Shown here: piece by piece, positions 41,636-49,619 of the stretch | How positions within the stretch are numbered: position 1 is the stretch's first letter | Layout: each line of letters starts with the position of its first letter | DNA from: Pontibacter harenae | GTDB taxonomy: Bacteria; Bacteroidota; Bacteroidia; Cytophagales; Hymenobacteraceae | Reading direction: 5' to 3' | Length of the DNA: 51,508 nt | Assembly: GCF_020907245.1 (NCBI RefSeq) | Contig: NZ_JAJJWH010000031.1 | Coordinates: forward strand, 1 to 51,508 | The notes under the pieces: generated by a model | Database searches by the model: none | What the model was told of the DNA's origin: nothing | The model's input: the letters and a program-made list of their open reading frames with translations, nothing else | Translations under genes and position numbers: made by a program

Positions 41636-42221
41636 ATGGTTGAAGAACTTCAGACGCTAAAGCAAGTGGTTACGGGTATCCATCCTTTGTCCGAAGAAGA
41701 CTGGGAGGCTTTCACTTCTGTCTGGAGCAGCCATTCTGCTAAAAGAAAGGAACCCATAACTTTAGCTGGCGATGTAGAGCATTACCTGTATTTTGTAGCG
41801 GAGGGGGTGCAGCGGGTTTATTACTTCGATGAACAGGACCGGGAAGCAACGCTTGTTTTTACCTATCCGCCGTCGTTTGGCGGCGTGCTGGATTCCTTTA
41901 TGCTGCAGCAGCTTTCCCGTTACTTCTATGAAACCTTAACCCCATCCGTTTTTTTAAGAGCGCCATTTCTGGAGCTGCAGCGGCTTATGCAGAGCAGATC
42001 CGCCATCGAATCCATGATAAGGAAAGGCCTGTCTCACAGCATGTCGGGTTTGCTGGAGCGCCTGGTAGAGCTGCAGTGTTATTCGTCGGAGGAGCGGTTC
42101 AGAAAATTACTGCAACGCAGCCCCCCACATTCTGCAACTGGTGCCGCATAAGTACCTTGCCAATTACCTGGGTATCGACCCAACAAACTTCAGCAAACTA
42201 CTCAACAAAGTGAAAATCTGA
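41636..42221 (+). pseudogene. Crp/Fnr-family transcriptional regulator, frameshifted at a C6 run
   Basis: The cyclic-nucleotide-binding-type domain is clear (LSEEDWEAFTSVWSSH, EHYLYFVAEGVQRVYYFDEQ, SFGGVLDSFMLQQ), followed by a dimerisation helix and EERFRKLLQRSP. The C-terminal winged-helix recognition part (ILQLVPHKYLANYLGIDPTN, then FSKLLNKV) is in another frame, reached after removing one C from CCCCCC at 42121-42126. In the frame as read the product ends early (HSATGAA) and lacks the DNA-binding end. The ATG at 41636 is preferred over TTG 41603. The next genes (DUF4345, DinB) follow closely and may be targets or operon partners. Confidence 0.8.
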
Positions 42222-42295
42222 AATCTTGGTATTTACCAAGAATAGTCTTTCTGGGGCACGCCATCTTTGTAACATCAACTTAAACAAAGCATGTT

Positions 42296-42715
42296 ATGAA
42301 GAAGCAAAAAATTGTTGCCCTGGCCTCCAAAGGCTTTATTCTCCTCTCGGCGCTAAGCCTGCTATCCGTTAGCGTAATGGCTTTCGCTAACCCGCAGTCC
42401 GTGATGGACCTGGTAAATGTGCAGCTAAACAATACAGATGCCCTCAGTTCCATCAGAGGGGTGTATGGTGGCGTTGGGATGACACTCTTTCTAAGCCTGA
42501 TTTACCTGATGCTGCGCGACACTCAAAGCGGATTGCTGTTTTTGTGCCTGCTCTGGGGTTTTTATGCCTTGTCTCGTACCATCACCATCTTCTATGAAGG
42601 AGCCCTGGGCGACTTTGGGAATCAATGGCTGGTGACAGAGTCGGTGTTTTTTGTACTTGCCTTGGCACTGGCGCTTGCAAACAGAAATACGGTACCCACC
42701 AAAAAGGCAGCTTAG
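42296..42715 (+). CDS. DUF4345 family membrane protein
   Basis: The 139-residue protein has four hydrophobic segments: GFILLSALSLLSVSVMAFA (about 14-32), GVYGGVGMTLFLSLIYLML (about 55-73), LLFLCLLWGFYALSRTITIF (about 80-99) and ESVFFVLALALALA (about 115-128). The central block SSIRGVYGGVGM and the R-T-I-T-IFYEG block are typical of DUF4345. Function unknown. Its stop codon is directly followed by the ATG of the DinB gene (zero-base spacing), so translation is coupled. The upstream regulator ends only about 75 bases before. Confidence 0.8.
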   Translation: MKKQKIVALASKGFILLSALSLLSVSVMAFANPQSVMDLVNVQLNNTDALSSIRGVYGGVGMTLFLSLIYLMLRDTQSGLLFLCLLWGFYALSRTITIFYEGALGDFGNQWLVTESVFFVLALALALANRNTVPTKKAA

Positions 42716-43330
42716 ATGAAAGCTGTAAGCAAGGTGCAACTGCTGCAACGCCTGGAAGACACGGTGGAGCAGCACCTTAGAGAAACGATACGTGTTTTCC
42801 AGAACCTGCCGGAAAGTGACCTTTTAAAGCCTGCTGCCAACGGAGGGTGGAGTATAGCCGCGTGCCTGGCGCACCTCAACAGCTACGGCGATTATTACCT
42901 GCCACGCATAAAGGCTGGTGTAGCCTGCCAGAAGGGGATGCCCGTAGAGGCAACATTCAGGAGCAGCTGGATTGGGCGGTTATTCATACGCATGATGGAC
43001 CCTGCCACCGGAACCAAAAAGTATAAAGCCATTGCAGCGCACCAGCCGCCTGCAGACCTGAACCCTTATGCCGTAGTCAGGGAGTTTATTAGGCAGCAGG
43101 AGGAACTTCTTTTATGCCTGCGGAGCTGCCAGGACATTAACCTAAACAGCATCCAGATACCGACTTCTGTTTTAAGTTGGGTGCACCTGAAGCTGGGAGA
43201 CGTCCTGCAGTTTCTGATAGCCCACAACCACAGGCATTTGCTACAGGCCAGGAGAAATCTCTCTGAAACAAAGGTCTGTAACAGCAATCACCTTAGAGCC
43301 AGTTGTACATCTCCGGTTGCTCAAGCATAA
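42716..43330 (+). CDS. DinB-family (DUF1569-type) putative metalloenzyme
   Basis: DinB proteins are four-helix bundles with a metal site of three His residues; many act as bacillithiol- or other thiol-transferases, but this copy's substrate is unknown. Expected metal ligands are His in CLAHLNSYGDYYLP (about residue 50) and two in the late helix FLIAHNHRHLLQAR (about 164-177). The 204-residue length is slightly long; the last 25 residues are not conserved-looking. It starts immediately after the DUF4345 stop, indicating an operon. Confidence 0.78.
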   Translation: MKAVSKVQLLQRLEDTVEQHLRETIRVFQNLPESDLLKPAANGGWSIAACLAHLNSYGDYYLPRIKAGVACQKGMPVEATFRSSWIGRLFIRMMDPATGTKKYKAIAAHQPPADLNPYAVVREFIRQQEELLLCLRSCQDINLNSIQIPTSVLSWVHLKLGDVLQFLIAHNHRHLLQARRNLSETKVCNSNHLRASCTSPVAQA

Positions 43331-43344
43331 GGCTAGTGCTGCGC

Positions 43345-43377
43345 CAAATTGAAGATTAGAAATTAAGAATTAGAAAT
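43345..43377. repeat. Short low-complexity AGAAATTA/ATTAGAA repeat
   Basis: A run of near-copies of ATTAGAAATTAAG/AATTAGAAA between the DinB and YceI genes. Similar AGTTAGAA runs follow hrpB at 49563. Such strings are common between Bacteroidota genes; no function is claimed. Confidence 0.35.
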
Positions 43378-43508
43378 GTGGTATTCAATGTCACTTTCAT
43401 AGCTTATACATCCACTTGAAGTTCTAAAAATGAAGTTGGACGAGCACTAGTGTAGTTGCTTATCCAAAAAAATATCAAATCATTTTATAACCCAAACAAA
43501 ATAAAACC

Positions 43509-44114
43509 ATGAAAAAAGTATTTTTATCCGCGTGTGTTCTTTTTAGTGCCCTTTGCTTTACCAGCTGCGAAGACGAAGAAGTTAGCCAAAGTACCTATGC
43601 CCTGGAAAAGAGCAGTTCCAAAGTAACCTGGAAAGGCTACAGCCCAGTTCTGTTTCACGATGGCTCGTTTATCGTGCAGAGCCAGGACATTAAAGTGGAA
43701 AATGGCGTGGTCGTGTCTGGCACCTTTACTATCCCGATTGCTACTATTGAGAATTTCGATTTGCCTGACGAGGTGAAGCCAGTGTTGCTCGAGCATCTTA
43801 AGAGCCCGGACTTCTTTAACCTGGCACTGCACCCTACGGCTTCCTTCAAGATCACGAAGGTGCAGCCGTTGGCCAACGCATCAGAAGGGACTAACTACAC
43901 CGTTACCGGCGACTTTACCATGCTGGGGCAGACGCACCCGATCACGTTCCCGGCCAAGATTAACCTAGAAGGAAGTAACCTGAACCTGGAAGCAAGCTTT
44001 AAGCTGGACAGAACCAAGTGGGGCATGACCTACGCAGCCGATCCTGCGCTGGAAGAACACCACATCCTGCCCGAGGTGGACATAGAATTCGACCTGACAG
44101 CACAGAAGAAGTAG
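43509..44114 (+). CDS. YceI-family lipoprotein
   Basis: YceI proteins are lipocalin-like barrels that bind isoprenoid lipids such as ubiquinone-like quinones. The lipobox CFTSC (Cys20) gives an anchored periplasmic protein. The family order is visible: STYALEKSSSKVTWKGYSPV (28-47), VVVSGTFTIPIATIENFDLP, EHLKSPDFFNLALHPTASFK and GDFTMLGQTHPITFPAKINL. It ends with FKLDRTKWGMTYAAD and a final strand. A second, cytoplasmic YceI lies at 50201. Downstream, a hairpin CCTGAAGGGGC/GCCCTTCAGG (44150-44183) may end the transcript. Confidence 0.9.
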   Translation: MKKVFLSACVLFSALCFTSCEDEEVSQSTYALEKSSSKVTWKGYSPVLFHDGSFIVQSQDIKVENGVVVSGTFTIPIATIENFDLPDEVKPVLLEHLKSPDFFNLALHPTASFKITKVQPLANASEGTNYTVTGDFTMLGQTHPITFPAKINLEGSNLNLEASFKLDRTKWGMTYAADPALEEHHILPEVDIEFDLTAQKK

Positions 44115-44149
44115 AAGGCCTGTTTTGGCAACGTACACATCACCATTTT

Positions 44150-44183
44150 CCTGAAGGGGCTACTTTCTGTAGATGCCCTTCAG
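44150..44183 (+). terminator. Weak hairpin terminator after YceI
   Basis: A stem CCTGAAGGGGC / GCCCTTCAGG with one bulge and a 13-base loop. There is no strong T tract after it, so the call is tentative. Confidence 0.4.
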
Positions 44184-44225
44184 GCTTATCAGGTATAAAA
44201 TAAGTATTATGTTGGATAAATGTAG

Positions 44226-44252
44226 TGCTGGCGCGAGCTTGCAGCTCGTGCC
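44226..44252. repeat. REP hairpin (single copy)
   Basis: GCTGGCGCGAGCTTGCAGCTCGTGCC contains the hairpin GAGCT-TGC-AGCTC and the family ends GCGCGAG and CTCGTGC. It lies next to the end of the dead RAYT gene. Confidence 0.65.
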
Positions 44253-44260
44253 TCCACTAT

Positions 44261-44830
44261 TCAGGCAGTATTAATCTCTAATACTCCTTTACCGCCGCTG
44301 TAGTCTTTGGCGCTGCTGTATTTCCAATGGTGTGCCTCCGCTACAAAGCCAGCTTCTACGGGGTTCTTGTGAATGTAGTCGATTTTCTGATCTATCACCG
44401 CAGCGCTCCACAATTCGATAGGTTGGTTGTGCTGTTGCCAGAATTGCCGGTGCTTTACGTTGCTGTTCTTCTGGCCCGCCCGCTCCATGAGCCACAGCAT
44501 CCATTCCTTCCGGCTCTCCTGCGGATTTTTGGCAATACTTAGTCCCCCTTTGAAGGGGGTAGGGGGATGTTAACCGTTTGGAAGTATAGGTTTTCAGTTC
44601 CTTCAGCAGCACGCTCGGGTTGTTGTCTCTGGCCCGGAAGATAAGGTGCACGTGGCTGGGCATGATGCACCAGGCATAAATTTCCATGCCTTTGTGCTTG
44701 CGGCTTAGTCCAGGCTGTCGGTAACAATAGCAAAGTACTCTTCCCGCGTAAACACATCAATCCAGTATACCACCGCAAAGCTGACAAAGTATAGCCCTTC
44801 CTGATTATGAAATTTGTACTTCCTGCTCAT
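44261..44830 (-). pseudogene. Dead RAYT (REP-associated tyrosine transposase, Y1/IS200-like)
   Basis: RAYTs are single-strand HUH nucleases that move REP sequences. Reading from ATG 44830, MSRKYKFHNQEGLYFVSFA matches the intact RAYT at 50926. The frame fails near GAC-TAA, where one base is missing (SLDY lost). The next frame gives GMEIYAWCIMPSHVHLIFRA with the HVH (HUH) motif and the Tyr helix in KTYTSKRL. Here an extra segment of about 30 bases with palindrome CCCCCTTTGAAGGGGG (44544-44559) interrupts the gene. After it, IAKNPQESRKEWMLWL, RQFWQQHNQPIELW and YIHKNPVEAGFV follow, matching the intact copy. Dead by frameshift and insertion. Confidence 0.85.
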
Positions 44831-44900
44831 GAAAGCTTATACTGCTACGTCACTAGTTCAGGTTCAGTGCTGTATATAGTTCGCTACTAGTAATTCTCCG

Positions 44901-44993
44901 CTAGTGCGAGCTTGCAGCTCGTACTGTTACTTTAGCTAAAAGTATAGCTGCGTGGAAAGGTAAAGGCACGAGCTGCAAACTCGCGCCAGCAGC
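44901..44993. repeat. REP/BIME element, well-preserved copy
   Basis: Left arm TGCGAGCTTGCAGCTCGTAC (hairpin), centre GTTACTTTAGCTAAAAGTAT and AGCTGCGTGGAAAGG, right arm inverted GGCACGAGCTGCAAACTCGC with CGCCAGCAGCGG. The two REP arms face each other, as in a BIME pair. It lies between the dead RAYT gene and the RES gene. Confidence 0.7.
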
Positions 44994-45045
44994 GGTGTAA
45001 TGTAATACTAACGCTACAGGGTTTGATCAGCCACTAACAGTACTT

Positions 45046-45143
45046 ATTGCGCTAGAAGTTACTCTACACAAGAAGTAGTTCTGTGCTAGAAGTAGGTTTT
45101 GCTGGTGGTTGTTCTGTTCTAGAAGCAATTCTGCGCTAGTGAG
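45046..45143. repeat. Tandem degenerate repeat (unit about 17 bases)
   Basis: Several units with core CTAGAAG occur in a row: TTGCGCTAGAAGTTACTC, CACAAGAAGTAGTTC, TGTGCTAGAAGTAGG, TGTTCTAGAAGCAATTC, TGCGCTAGTGAGAAC. Similar CTACTAGTAATTC units also lie before the copy at 44901. They look like the edge of a repeat family. No coding potential. Confidence 0.5.
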
Positions 45144-45230
45144 AACTTGCAACTCGTACTGTTACTTTAACTGAAGGTATAGCTGCGTAGAAAATAAAAG
45201 GCACGAGCTAGAAGCTCGCGCCAGCGGCGG
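45134..45230. repeat. REP/BIME element, copy next to the RES gene
   Basis: Left arm CTAGTGAGAACTTGCAACTC, centre TACTGTTACTTTAACTGAAG and TATAGCTGCGTAGAAA, right arm GGCACGAGCTAGAAGCTCGC with CGCCAGCGGCGG. The right hairpin keeps GAGCT/AGCTC. It ends about 50 bases before the RES-domain gene. Confidence 0.65.
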
Positions 45231-45282
45231 GAGCTTTCTATTTATTAAATTTAGCTCATACAATTTAACAATATCAAAGGAA

Positions 45283-46740
45283 ATGGAATTGATAGATTTT
45301 GTTCAAACAGAAATAGCAAACACCACTTTCATAGACTCAGGAACAAATTATTCCGATAGTTTAAAGGAGTACCTTTTTGAGGTGAGATCTAAATTGCATA
45401 CACTAAATCCTGAAAATAAATTGTATGCTGAGATCTTAAAAAGGTTACCTCATGATTACACTACTGTAGAAACAGGCATATTTAATACTTTAAAACTATA
45501 TCATTCAGGCAATTTGATAGATAGTCTAAGCACATTTAATTCACTTGCTGAGTGGTTAAACAAGTATTATTGGGATGATGTACAAAATTTAGATTTGAGT
45601 GAATTTCCAAATATTGTGAATGCAAAACCACGTTTTTATAGAAGTAGGGTGTCTTCTAAAACTACTAAAAAAGATTATGGTGCTATATTTCACATTCCTT
45701 TCCAACTTAGAGAGGTTGCTGCTCATGGACGGTTCAATTTAGCTGGAATGCCTTGTTTATATTTGGGTAAATCTATTCATGCTTGCTGGGAGGAGTTAAA
45801 TCGTCCCCAGCTTGAAAATTTCCTAGTTGCAAAGTACATGATCAGCGAGATTGATTATAAAATAATCAATCTCGCTGATCCTCCCTCCGTTAACTATCAC
45901 AATTTTGAATTCTTTTTTTTTGTAGTAGTCTTTCAAGCCTGTAAATTTTTAACTGAAAAAGGTACAAATGCATCTGAGGACATCAAGGGTATCATTGATT
46001 GTGTTTCTACAAATACAGGAATTACATTTAAAGAATCACGTGAGGACTTGTTCAATAAGCTAGAAGAAACACCAATAAATGCCTATATAATTAATGATAT
46101 ACTTATCCAGAATGGTGGTTATAACTATGAAAAGCTTTTAGATTTATTTTATTTCAATATTGAAGAAGAAATATATCCATACTTTAGTGAAAATGATGCA
46201 TACTTAGCAAGTATGAAGAAAGCAAAGAGCATGTTGCAAACAGCGATAGCTAAATTGGTGAATGATATAATTTTACATCCCCTTAAATCGGCTGTTTCCT
46301 TTAGAGTTAAAAATTATGACCATCCTTTCAAACCACAGTACATTTTAAGTCAATTTTTAATGCAATGGCTATTTAAGAAGAATCAACAAGAGAAAACATT
46401 GTATGGACTTTCATATTTATCTTCAAGAATTCCAGATTTAAGTAAGAAGAGTGTTTTAGATTTAAACTTATATAAGAATTATGTTTTCCCTTCTATACCT
46501 CAGAGTTCGGGTTATTGCTCTAAGTTAGTAAAGTCTTTTTTGATTTCAGATATAGTAACAATCGATGATATCCTAAAAAATGAAATAAAACATAGTATCA
46601 ATAAAGATGGCAAAATTTATACCTATGGGCCTAGAGGAATACCTTATAATGAAACCTACTTATACCAACTGGAAATGCTACTTGAAAATAGTAACATGAA
46701 TGATATAAGTTCTTTGAACGTGGATTACAGTAGTAGATAA
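45283..46740 (+). CDS. RES-domain protein, AT-rich, possible defence or toxin gene
   Basis: RES domains (named for Arg, Glu, Ser) are ADP-ribosyltransferase-like enzymes that consume NAD+ in toxin-antitoxin and defence systems. In this 485-residue protein the N-terminal part (1-110) is helical; the RES core begins with KPRFYRSRVSS (115-125; Arg) and has the block AAHGRFNLAGMPCLYLGKS (146-164) with Glu at WEEL (170-172). A long insertion follows, then a late part LSQFLMQWLFKKN and LYGLSYLSSRIPD that matches the domain's end. The gene is clearly AT-richer than its neighbours, suggesting transfer. No antitoxin (Xre) gene is adjacent. A perfect 19-bp hairpin lies inside the gene. Function otherwise unproven. 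Confidence 0.65.
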   Translation: MELIDFVQTEIANTTFIDSGTNYSDSLKEYLFEVRSKLHTLNPENKLYAEILKRLPHDYTTVETGIFNTLKLYHSGNLIDSLSTFNSLAEWLNKYYWDDVQNLDLSEFPNIVNAKPRFYRSRVSSKTTKKDYGAIFHIPFQLREVAAHGRFNLAGMPCLYLGKSIHACWEELNRPQLENFLVAKYMISEIDYKIINLADPPSVNYHNFEFFFFVVVFQACKFLTEKGTNASEDIKGIIDCVSTNTGITFKESREDLFNKLEETPINAYIINDILIQNGGYNYEKLLDLFYFNIEEEIYPYFSENDAYLASMKKAKSMLQTAIAKLVNDIILHPLKSAVSFRVKNYDHPFKPQYILSQFLMQWLFKKNQQEKTLYGLSYLSSRIPDLSKKSVLDLNLYKNYVFPSIPQSSGYCSKLVKSFLISDIVTIDDILKNEIKHSINKDGKIYTYGPRGIPYNETYLYQLEMLLENSNMNDISSLNVDYSSR

Positions 46741-47109
46741 TATCTGAAGCTTTGTTATAAATAATTAGGCGTATATTTAGGCTTTTCGATAAAACAATTT
46801 TCTTAAATTGTTAAGAGGCTTTAACTTTTTGGAGCAATTATAATTCTTTTCGGTATTGCAGCATTCTATTTTACGCTAGGAAACATAAAGGTGAGATATA
46901 GTTGATGAAATAGGATTAATAAAGAAACAACTGCAACAATTCATAAGAACTGCATTTCAAGCAAGGGAGCATCTAATAAATAAATATAACTTTGCTATAC
47001 TTGAGATTGACATAGGACTAATTGAAGCAGAAGATGCTATAGAACGAGTGAAAAGGCTGCCACATTTAAATTTAAATAAGCTTTTAATAATAACTTATTC
47101 ATTCCCCCC
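46741..47109. other. Intergenic, possible gene remnant
   Basis: About 370 AT-rich bases between the RES gene and hrpB. From about 46893 the plus strand has an open frame of about 70 codons without a start, reading IVDEIGLIKKQLQQFIRTAF and ending near the hrpB start; it looks like a soluble helical fragment. Just before it, a hydrophobic GAIIILFGIAAFYFTLG stretch is read in another frame. These may be remains of an older gene. Tentative. Confidence 0.3.
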
Positions 47110-49560
47110 TTGCCATTCAACCCATTTACCATAGACTTACCCGTTCGGGAAATCATACCTGCTGTTAGGGAGCACCTGGCGGCGCAGAACACGCTGATCG
47201 TAAACGCCCCTCCTGGAGCGGGTAAAAGCACCTTGCTGCCGCTGGCTTTGCTGGACGAGGCTTGGCTCGAGGGCCAGAAGATCATCATGCTGGAGCCACG
47301 GCGTTTGGCGGCCAAAACCATTGCCGAACGCCTGGCGCAGCTGCTGGGCGAAGAGGTAGGCCAGACCGTCGGCTACCGCATCCGTTTCGAGAACCGCACT
47401 TCCGCTGCTACCCGCATCGAGGTAGTGACCGAAGGCATCCTTACCCGCATGATCCACAGCGACCGCTCGCTGACAGGTGTGGGTATCGTAATTTTCGACG
47501 AGTTTCATGAGCGCAGCATCCATGCCGATGTAGCTATGGCCCTGAGCCGGGAGGCGCAAAGTACGCTGCGCCCGGACCTGCGCATTATGGTGATGTCGGC
47601 CACGTTGGATATGCCGCAGCTCACGAGTTTGCTCAAAGCCCCAGTAGCGCAAAGCATGGGGCGGCAATACCCCATCGAAACCTTTTACACCGGCGATGCT
47701 GACGACCGCATGCTGCCCGAAATGACGGCTAAAGTGGTGCAGCAGGCTGCACAGGAGCAGGAAGGGGATATTCTTGTGTTCCTACCTGGCGAAGGCGACA
47801 TCCGCAAAGTGGAAACCATTCTGCGTAGGCAGCTGCGCAACTTCCAGATACACCCGCTGTTTGGGATGCTGCCCTTCGGTAAGCAGTACGCCGCCATTAT
47901 ACCCGACCGCCAGGGCAGGCGCAAAGTGGTGCTCGCCACCAGTATAGCCGAAACAAGCTTAACGATTGAAGGTATTTCGGTGGTGGTGGATACGGGTTTC
48001 AGCAAAACCTCCCGCTTCGATGCGAAGTCGGGTTTATCGCGCCTCGAAACGGTGCGCATCTCCAAAGACGCTGCCGACCAACGTGCTGGTCGCGCTGGAC
48101 GTTTGGGTCCAGGAACTGCCTACCGCATGTGGAGCAAAACCACACAGGAGCGCATGGCCCCGCACCGCACACCCGAAATACTGGAAGCAGACCTGTCGTC
48201 GCTGGTGCTGGACATGGCGCAGTGGGGCATTAGCGATATCCGTGGCCTTACCTGGCTGAACCCGCCGCCGCGTGCTGCCCTGCAATATGCCACCGAAACG
48301 CTGCACCAGTTGCAGGCGCTGGAGCATGGCCGCATCACCGAGCATGGCAAGCGCATGCACACACTGCCCTGCCATCCGCGCATCGCGCACATGCTGCTCA
48401 AAGCCGAGGAAACGGACCAGGTGCCGCTGGCAAGCGATATTGCCGCCATCCTGGAAGAGCGCGACCCGCTGGACCGCAACGCCGGCATCGACATTAATTT
48501 AAGAGTAGAAGCGCTGCGCCGCTTCAGAAAAGAGCAGGGCAAGCGTTTCAGTAAAATAGGAAAGATTGCCCGCTCATACCGTCAGCTGTTTAACGTGGAG
48601 CCTGAAAACGGCACCTTCGACGACTATGAAACAGGTGTGCTGCTGGCGCATTGCTACCCCGAGCGTATCGCCTACGCCCGCCCCGGCAACAACGCTCAGT
48701 TTCAGCTGGCTAGTGGCAAGTATGCTTCTGCCGGTCACCGCGACGACCTGGCGGACGAGCCCTGGCTGGCGATTGCGCACCTGCATGCGGGCAACGAAGA
48801 TAACCCAGGACGCATTTTTCTGGCCTCACCGCTTAATCCTCGCGACCTGGCACCGCTCGTGAAACAGCAGGAAAGCTACCATTGGGATGTGAACGACGGT
48901 GAGCTTACGGCCTCTATGGATACCCGCATCGGCAGCATTGTGCTGCAAAGCAAGCCACTGCCTGCCCCCGACGACAAGCATCGTGTGCCCGCCATCTCCG
49001 AGGCTATAAAACTGGAAGGGGAGCACCTGCTAGACTTTAACGAGGAGCTAACGCAATGGCAAAACCGTGTACAGAGCCTGCGTAAATGGCGGCCAGCAGA
49101 AGGTTGGCCAGACGTAAGCACGGCTACTCTACTGATGACAAATGCAGATTGGCTGAAGCCTTACCTCTTCGACATTGAGCACCCCGACGAGCTGATGGAA
49201 CTGGAACTGCTGCCGATTCTGGAAGCGAAGTACCTGGATGAGGAGCAGCGCGCGAGGCTGAAGGTATTGGCTCCTGCAAGTATAAGCCTGCCAGATGGAT
49301 CAGGTATAGAACTGGCGTATGAGCCAAACGGTGAGCAGCCTAAGCTGGAAATACGCTTGCAGGATGTGCTGGCCTGGGAGGAAAGCCCGACCGTAGATGA
49401 AGGCGAAATGAAAGTGGAACTGCACCTGCTTACCCCGGAGCTGAAACCGATCACCACCGTATCCGACCTGGCCTCTTTTTGGAAAGGAAACTATAGAGTG
49501 ATTAAGCGGCAGCTGGAGGTGGTATTTCCGGAGGTGAAGTGGGAAGGGGAAGGGAGTTGA
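47110..49560 (+). CDS. hrpB: ATP-dependent helicase HrpB
   Basis: DEAH-type RNA helicase of unknown physiological role. The 816-residue length is normal. Motifs: Walker A NAPPGAGKSTLLPLA (31-45), Ia LEPRRLAA, Ib TEGILTRM, DEFHER (motif II), MSATLD (III), then LVFLPGEGDI, TSIAETSLTIEGISVVVDTG (V), QRAGRAGRLGPG (VI) and the HrpB C-terminal region. No ATG is available: the frame opens at TTG 47110 (TTGCCATTCAACCCATTTACC region), which gives the family-like start PFNPFTIDLPVREIIPAVR; an in-frame stop lies upstream. A TTG start is therefore the likely choice. A C6 run directly precedes it. Confidence 0.92.
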   Translation: MPFNPFTIDLPVREIIPAVREHLAAQNTLIVNAPPGAGKSTLLPLALLDEAWLEGQKIIMLEPRRLAAKTIAERLAQLLGEEVGQTVGYRIRFENRTSAATRIEVVTEGILTRMIHSDRSLTGVGIVIFDEFHERSIHADVAMALSREAQSTLRPDLRIMVMSATLDMPQLTSLLKAPVAQSMGRQYPIETFYTGDADDRMLPEMTAKVVQQAAQEQEGDILVFLPGEGDIRKVETILRRQLRNFQIHPLFGMLPFGKQYAAIIPDRQGRRKVVLATSIAETSLTIEGISVVVDTGFSKTSRFDAKSGLSRLETVRISKDAADQRAGRAGRLGPGTAYRMWSKTTQERMAPHRTPEILEADLSSLVLDMAQWGISDIRGLTWLNPPPRAALQYATETLHQLQALEHGRITEHGKRMHTLPCHPRIAHMLLKAEETDQVPLASDIAAILEERDPLDRNAGIDINLRVEALRRFRKEQGKRFSKIGKIARSYRQLFNVEPENGTFDDYETGVLLAHCYPERIAYARPGNNAQFQLASGKYASAGHRDDLADEPWLAIAHLHAGNEDNPGRIFLASPLNPRDLAPLVKQQESYHWDVNDGELTASMDTRIGSIVLQSKPLPAPDDKHRVPAISEAIKLEGEHLLDFNEELTQWQNRVQSLRKWRPAEGWPDVSTATLLMTNADWLKPYLFDIEHPDELMELELLPILEAKYLDEEQRARLKVLAPASISLPDGSGIELAYEPNGEQPKLEIRLQDVLAWEESPTVDEGEMKVELHLLTPELKPITTVSDLASFWKGNYRVIKRQLEVVFPEVKWEGEGS

Positions 49561-49562
49561 AG

Positions 49563-49605
49563 AGTTGAGGAGTTAGAGGGTTTGGGAGTTAGAAAGTTAG
49601 AAAGG
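49563..49605. repeat. Low-complexity AGTTAGAA-type repeat after hrpB
   Basis: The sequence after the hrpB stop is a string of near-copies of AGTTAGAGGG/AGTTAGAAAG. It resembles the run at 43345. Likely simple-sequence drift or the trace of a degenerate repeat; no function is implied. Confidence 0.35.
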
Positions 49606-49619
49606 GGTTTGGCAGTACC

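Noticed and set aside
44261..45230. Active IS200/IS605 element
   Set aside because: No accompanying tnpB gene and no intact transposase; the reading frame is broken, so it is a RAYT remnant.
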